47,310 nt of DNA from Streptomyces europaeiscabiei (GTDB taxonomy: Bacteria; Actinomycetota; Actinomycetes; Streptomycetales; Streptomycetaceae). Shown in pieces: positions 43,745 through 47,310 of the stretch. Under the pieces are notes generated by a model. That model had not been told where the DNA came from and searched no databases. It worked only from the letters and a program-made list of their open reading frames with translations. Where the stretch lies: positions 1 through 47,310 of the forward strand of contig NZ_LRTR01000713.1 in NCBI RefSeq assembly GCF_001550375.1. The letters run 5' to 3'. Positions within the stretch are counted from its first letter, which is position 1. The number at the start of each line of letters is the position of its first letter. The position numbers and the translations under genes are program-made.

Positions 43745-44239
43745 ATGGCGGCTATGAAGCGAGTCGTGATCCTGGGGCGTGGCGGTTCAGGGAAGTCAGC
43801 CCTCGCGGCCCGCCTGGGCGCAATCACCGGGCTTCCCGTCATCGAGCTGGACAGGCACTTCTGGCGACCCGGCCTTGAAGTGACACCTCCCGATCAGTGG
43901 GCCGCGGTCCAACGTGAACTCGTCCGAGACGAGGCTTGGCTCATGGATGGCGACCTCGGGCCCTACGACGTCCCCGACGTCCGGCTCCGAGCGGCGGACA
44001 CTGTCATCCTGCTGGACTTCTCGTTCTCGCGCTGCGCCTGGCGAGCGATCCGACGCTCGCGGGAACGCGCCGACTTCTGGCGGTGGGTATGGTCCTACCG
44101 ACGCCGGAGCCGACCGCTCCTCCTCTCGGCGATCATGACCCACGCCGGTGCTGCGAACCTGCACGTAATTCGGAATCCGCGCGCACTGAGACGCTTCGTA
44201 GCGCAAGTCACGACCGGCCAGATCCCCGGGCGCCCGTAA
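43745..44239 (+). CDS. P-loop nucleoside/shikimate kinase-like protein (FlaR/topology modulator type)
   Basis: 164 residues from ATG 43745; an ATG at 43754 would begin exactly at the first beta strand (MKRVVILGRGGSGKSALAAR). The Walker A is GRGGSGKS. After it come ITGLPVIELDRHFWRPGLEV, a Trp-rich lid region and the conserved end LHVIRNPRALRRFVAQVTTG. This is the small adenylate-kinase-like family sometimes labelled FlaR or DNA topology modulation protein. Its real substrate is unknown. It lies in the island between transposase debris and the receptor kinase gene. Confidence 0.85.
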   Translation: MAAMKRVVILGRGGSGKSALAARLGAITGLPVIELDRHFWRPGLEVTPPDQWAAVQRELVRDEAWLMDGDLGPYDVPDVRLRAADTVILLDFSFSRCAWRAIRRSRERADFWRWVWSYRRRSRPLLLSAIMTHAGAANLHVIRNPRALRRFVAQVTTGQIPGRP

Positions 44240-44512
44240 CTCCATGTATGGCACGACACCGCGCAACCTCGTCCGATCCACAGGATTCGACAATTACTCC
44301 GGGCGTGGACCATGGCACTGATCCGCAAGGCGTGAGCTGCCCCAGATCCGGGACCGCGGCAGCCCTGACAAGGCGTGTGCAGGAAGGCCCCCCACAGTGA
44401 CTGTTGGGTCTGTGGGATCCCAAGAACGGCGGCCAGCAGGAAGGCTTCCTATGTGCGCCTGACACTTGGTCACTGCATCAAGGCCGGTGCCTGGACCGAA
44501 ATCCGAGGAGGG

Positions 44513-46486
44513 TCAGCTTGCGCAATTGCCGACGGAACCCCAGCGAAGAAAGTCCGTACCGCCAGCGCCGTCGAGGACCGCAACCGCGTACTGGGCGTAG
44601 CGCCATTCCAGCCGGGCACGGGATTCGGTGAGGATTGTCCGGCAGGCCACACCGGCGGCAGTCTGCCCCCAGTCCTCCCGCGTGCTCTGGTCCCACTCGG
44701 GCTTGGTCGCCCACACGTACATCACGCCTTCGTCCGGGGCGAATCCGATGCTGGTGTTCTCGTCGCTGATGTAGCGGGGGTCGTGGAACAGCCGGGAATT
44801 GCCGTTCCACTCCACGAAAAGCTGGTGGACCGCATCGGTCGCCACCCGGATCTCGTCCTTGTCGACGCTCGGGATCTGCGCGGCCGTCAGGCCGGCTTCG
44901 GCGGGATCCCAGTTCGGATCCTGCCCTTGGTCGGTGGTGCTGCGTTCGATCGTCTGGGTGACACAGCCAGTGTTGGTGCGAAAGTCGTCTTCCCACACGA
45001 TCGCGGGTGCCGCGGGGGTGGTGTTGTCCACCAGGACGTACTCGTCGTACGGAAGGTCCTTATAGAGGTCCGCCATCATGCGCAGGGTGAGGCAGGCGTC
45101 CTTGGCCGTTCCCTGAATGACGCGTGACTCGACAGTCGGGCCGCTGACGGCGATGTAGATCTCTTTCCTCGGCCGGGCGTAGGTTACGTCGTACTGGCCG
45201 CTGTAGTTGTACTCCTCGCCGACTCCCAGGCCGACATCGTGGCCGAGCGCGGCCTCGGTCTCGATCTCGGCCTCTCCCTTGGCGCGGCGGGCCGAACGCC
45301 ATGAGGTGATCGTCGCCTCGTCGGCGTCCACGGACGGTGATGTGTCCGGTCTCCCGGGACTTGCCGTCGGTGAAGCGGGAGAGGATGCATCGGTGATCCT
45401 CGTGGAGGACGCGCTGTCGTGGCGGGAACTCGAGGGCAGTGTCTCCGTCTTGCCGGGCTGAAGGGCGAGCGCTCCGCCCGTCAGGCCGCCGATGACGACG
45501 CCTGTGACCACGGCGATGCCTGCCATGCGTCTACTTGAACGGGCGTGAGGGTGCCAGGCCGGGTCGTCCACGGCGGGCACGTCCCACTCGGCCGCGACGA
45601 GGTCGCCGACCAGCGTCGGTTCCGCACCGGCTGGGATGACCTGTGTGGCCTGAGCCGCGAGAAGAACGGCGCATTCCTCGGCGGCCTGACTCGCGGTGAT
45701 TCGGCTGCCTGGCTGCTTGGAAAGGGCGCTCTCCACGATGGTGCGGAGTTCGTCAGGAAGGCCTTGGAGGTCGGGTTCCTCGGCCATGACGCGGTAGGCG
45801 ACCACGTCAGGGGCTCCCGTGCCGAAAGGCAGGCGTCCGGTGGCAGCGTAGGCAACGAGCGCGCCCCAGGCGAACAGGTCGCCTTCGGGGCCGGCGCTGC
45901 CGGCGCGGTAATACTCGGGGCTGATCCAACCGGGGGTGCCGGTCATGATGCCGGTGCGGGTCACGGACGTACCGTCGGCGGCGTGGGCAATGCCGAAGTC
46001 CAGGACGCGGGGGCCTGCGGGGCTGAGTATGACGTTCTGCGGCTTGACATCCCGATGGACAACGCCAGCAGCATGAATGGCCGCGAGAGCCTGGGCGGTG
46101 CCTGTCGCGAAGGCGTACAAGGTGCTCTCGGCGAGCGGTCCATGGGTCGCGAGATGCCGGTCGAGGGTGGGCCCTGGGACGTATGCCATGGCCAGCCACG
46201 GCGAATCGGCATCCGGGTCGGCAGCGAGCAGAGGTATGAGAAACGGCCCCTGCACACGTGCGGAGAGCTGAACCTCGCGGCGGAACCGGGCCCGAAACTC
46301 GGGATCCTCGGCCTGCGCGGAATGAACGACCTTCACCGCGACGCGGAGGCCGAGGGCGTCGAGGCCGGCGTGAACGGTACCCATACCGCCCGAGCCGAGA
46401 CGGCCGATGATCCGGTAGGGACCAACCCGCTTGGGGTCACCAGGGCGGGCGGGCAACACCCGTTCGCCGGAGCGAGAACTGCTCAC
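44513..46486 (-). CDS. Transmembrane Ser/Thr protein kinase with a C-terminal external domain
   Basis: 657 residues from GTG 46486 behind GGAAG. The Hanks-type kinase fills residues 22-270: Gly loop LGSGGMGTVHAG, VAVKVV, catalytic HRDVKPQNVIL, DFGIAHA, and GTPGWISPEYYRAG. A proline-poor linker precedes one membrane helix at about 320-342 (AGIAVVTGVVIGGLTGGALA). The external part has a Ser/Thr/Pro stalk and a domain of about 240 residues with Cys residues (KDACLTL, TNTGCVTQT, GVACRT, VGNCAS) that could form disulfides. No PASTA repeats are present, so it senses something other than muropeptides. Targets are unknown. It is the rightmost full gene of the island. Confidence 0.92.
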   Translation of the reverse strand: MSSSRSGERVLPARPGDPKRVGPYRIIGRLGSGGMGTVHAGLDALGLRVAVKVVHSAQAEDPEFRARFRREVQLSARVQGPFLIPLLAADPDADSPWLAMAYVPGPTLDRHLATHGPLAESTLYAFATGTAQALAAIHAAGVVHRDVKPQNVILSPAGPRVLDFGIAHAADGTSVTRTGIMTGTPGWISPEYYRAGSAGPEGDLFAWGALVAYAATGRLPFGTGAPDVVAYRVMAEEPDLQGLPDELRTIVESALSKQPGSRITASQAAEECAVLLAAQATQVIPAGAEPTLVGDLVAAEWDVPAVDDPAWHPHARSSRRMAGIAVVTGVVIGGLTGGALALQPGKTETLPSSSRHDSASSTRITDASSPASPTASPGRPDTSPSVDADEATITSWRSARRAKGEAEIETEAALGHDVGLGVGEEYNYSGQYDVTYARPRKEIYIAVSGPTVESRVIQGTAKDACLTLRMMADLYKDLPYDEYVLVDNTTPAAPAIVWEDDFRTNTGCVTQTIERSTTDQGQDPNWDPAEAGLTAAQIPSVDKDEIRVATDAVHQLFVEWNGNSRLFHDPRYISDENTSIGFAPDEGVMYVWATKPEWDQSTREDWGQTAAGVACRTILTESRARLEWRYAQYAVAVLDGAGGTDFLRWGSVGNCAS

Positions 46487-47027
46487 GAGGGCTTCCGTTC
46501 TCCTTCACCAGCAGAGCGTGAAAGGCCGGACGCGCCGAAGGGGCACGCCCGTCCCTGGAAGCTGGATGTTATCTGCGCATCATCACCATGAGCGCCGATG
46601 AGGAAGCCGGAATCGGAGAGCGTCACCGGATGCACGCCCGGCCACCCACACGGTGATCACCCACACCGCACGCGGGAAATTCTCACGCGGCGCGGCTCAC
46701 CGATCAGCACTCGCCCGACAACTCCCGCCCGGGCCCGCTACGCCAACTCGTCACTACCACTCGCCTGATGAGCCGAGTCGGGCACGTGCCCTTCGGATAG
46801 CTCAGCTCCACCAGTCGCTCCGCGGAAGTTCGAGAACGCCCCTCAAGCAGCGGGCGAGCCCCGTAGGGACCCTTCCGAACAGGAGCCAGGCGCCTGCTCC
46901 CAGGTCCCCGCCGTGGCGGTCACCAAGTCAGCAAGTCAGCAAGCTGGGACGCCTCCGCATCCAATGCTGACCGTTTGCTGACCCGAGGGGCACCATTGCG
47001 CTCCTGACCTGCACAGATACCCAAGTA
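46487..47027. other. Right island edge, no supported gene
   Basis: 541 bp without a convincing reading frame. Near the right end it has two GTCAGCA motifs (46927-46933, 46935-46941) and two TGCTGAC motifs (46965-46971, 46976-46982), that is, inverted and direct forms of one heptamer. No integrase gene or tRNA was found here. Confidence 0.5.
46927..46982. repeat. Four copies of a TGCTGAC/GTCAGCA heptamer at the right island edge
   Basis: Two inverted copies (46927, 46935) and two direct copies (46965, 46976) lie within 56 bp, 49 bp before the duplicated panD core. The direct pair has the same 11-bp step as the pair at 28897-28914. This resembles integrase arm sites. Confidence 0.55.
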
Positions 47028-47060
47028 CTAGATCTTGGACTTGAACATGGTGCGCAGCAT
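47028..47060 (-). pseudogene. panD: Truncated panD: start and first ten codons only
   Basis: ATG at 47060 follows GGGAG and reads [10 protein letters not shown] before TAG at 47028-47030. These codons match the start of intact panD ([10 protein letters not shown]) at 28262-28681. The DNA upstream, up to about 47115, also resembles the panD leader. This is probably the original panD 5' end left behind when the island inserted. Confidence 0.75.
47031..47051. repeat. Right 21-bp direct repeat (putative att core)
   Basis: Identical over 21 bases to 28652-28672 and in the same orientation. It lies inside the truncated panD. The two copies bound an 18.4-kb segment of accessory genes. Confidence 0.7.
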
Positions 47061-47156
47061 GTTGAACTCCCGGAAGACGGCTCCCTGCCGGCTTGCTGCA
47101 GGTCAAGGGCTGTTCTGTCAGCCTACATCCGACGCTCCCGCAGGCCCCGGGGGTTC

Positions 47157-47310
47157 TCAGACGCCGACGTGGTGATGGGCCGCCCACGCCGCCGGGGCGT
47201 CGCCGTAGTGGACGCGGACCAGCCGCGCCGTACGGGCCAGCGCGACGGCCGGTTCGTCGCGGGCGGTGTCCAGGGCGTCGTAGAAGGCGCGGGCCGTCTC
47301 CTCGGCGACG
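47157..47310 (-). CDS. 3' end of a probable CHAT-domain protein (partial)
   Basis: Only the last 51 codons are in the window, ending at TGA 47157-47159. They read ETARAFYDALDTARDEPAVA, then LARTARLVRVHYGDAPAAWA and end in AAHHHVGV. The ending pattern (helix, then P.AWAAHHHVG) is that of CHAT caspase-like domains, where the last beta strand reads WAAFVLVG or similar. CHAT proteins are proteases or scaffolds in diverse signalling systems. With so little sequence the family call is tentative. It is backbone DNA just outside the proposed island. Confidence 0.6.
   Translation of the reverse strand, partial: VAEETARAFYDALDTARDEPAVALARTARLVRVHYGDAPAAWAAHHHVGV

Noticed and set aside
47061..47150. 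A separate small gene in the right-hand panD leader
   Set aside because: The sequence aligns with the leader of intact panD and has no open frame of its own with a ribosome site.

Overview
The window is actinobacterial and almost certainly from a Streptomyces. It has very high GC, GTG and TTG starts behind GGAGG-type ribosome sites, an ECF sigma/anti-sigma pair, a SpoIIE-type PP2C phosphatase fused to an anti-sigma-like ATPase, a class F sortase, a resuscitation-promoting-factor/M23 hydrolase and the interspersed GC-rich palindrome common in streptomycetes. No rRNA, tRNA or CRISPR array was seen.

From 1 to about 28.7 kb the content looks like ordinary chromosomal backbone: small membrane and secreted proteins with a class F sortase (0-3.5 kb), a Tat-exported polysaccharide deacetylase, a universal stress protein, a CapA-like protein, an ECF sigma factor with its zinc anti-sigma partner (6.5-8.6 kb), a Fpg/Nei glycosylase, the SpoIIE phosphatase, a lipase maturation factor protein, an amidase, GNAT enzymes, a 57-residue peptide that may be a RiPP precursor, a large SDR, a wax ester synthase-like acyltransferase, glgA-glgC, a FhuF-like reductase, a DMT transporter, the Rpf/LysM/M23 hydrolase, gnd and panD. 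Several promoter regions carry short tandem repeats (15, 20, 21 and 22 bp).

From about 28.65 to 47.05 kb the window looks like a genomic island. The first codons of panD and its leader occur twice in direct orientation, at 28652-28672 inside intact panD and at 47031-47051 inside a 10-codon remnant. Each end also carries paired TGCTGAC motifs 11 bp apart. Inside are decayed IS481 and IS256 transposase pieces, a RecQ-family helicase, an MMPL transporter, a P-loop kinase-like protein, a receptor Ser/Thr kinase and one coherent lipid locus. No integrase gene is visible.

That lipid locus (34103-42746) is the most interesting part. A tightly packed minus-strand operon encodes a fatty acyl-AMP ligase, an acyl carrier protein, two acyl-CoA dehydrogenase-like proteins, a serine palmitoyltransferase-like alpha-oxoamine synthase, a YghO/bCerS-type GNAT acyltransferase and an FA2H/Scs7-like fatty acid hydroxylase. 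A divergent gene encodes an NAD-dependent epimerase/dehydratase-type reductase. This set parallels the five-gene ceramide pathway known from Caulobacter, with added desaturase-like and hydroxylase steps and a neighbouring MMPL exporter. I infer a (hydroxy)ceramide or related N-acyl amino-ketone lipid pathway. The gene families are seen in the sequence; the product is inference.

The window ends in the 3' end of a probable CHAT-domain gene on the minus strand.
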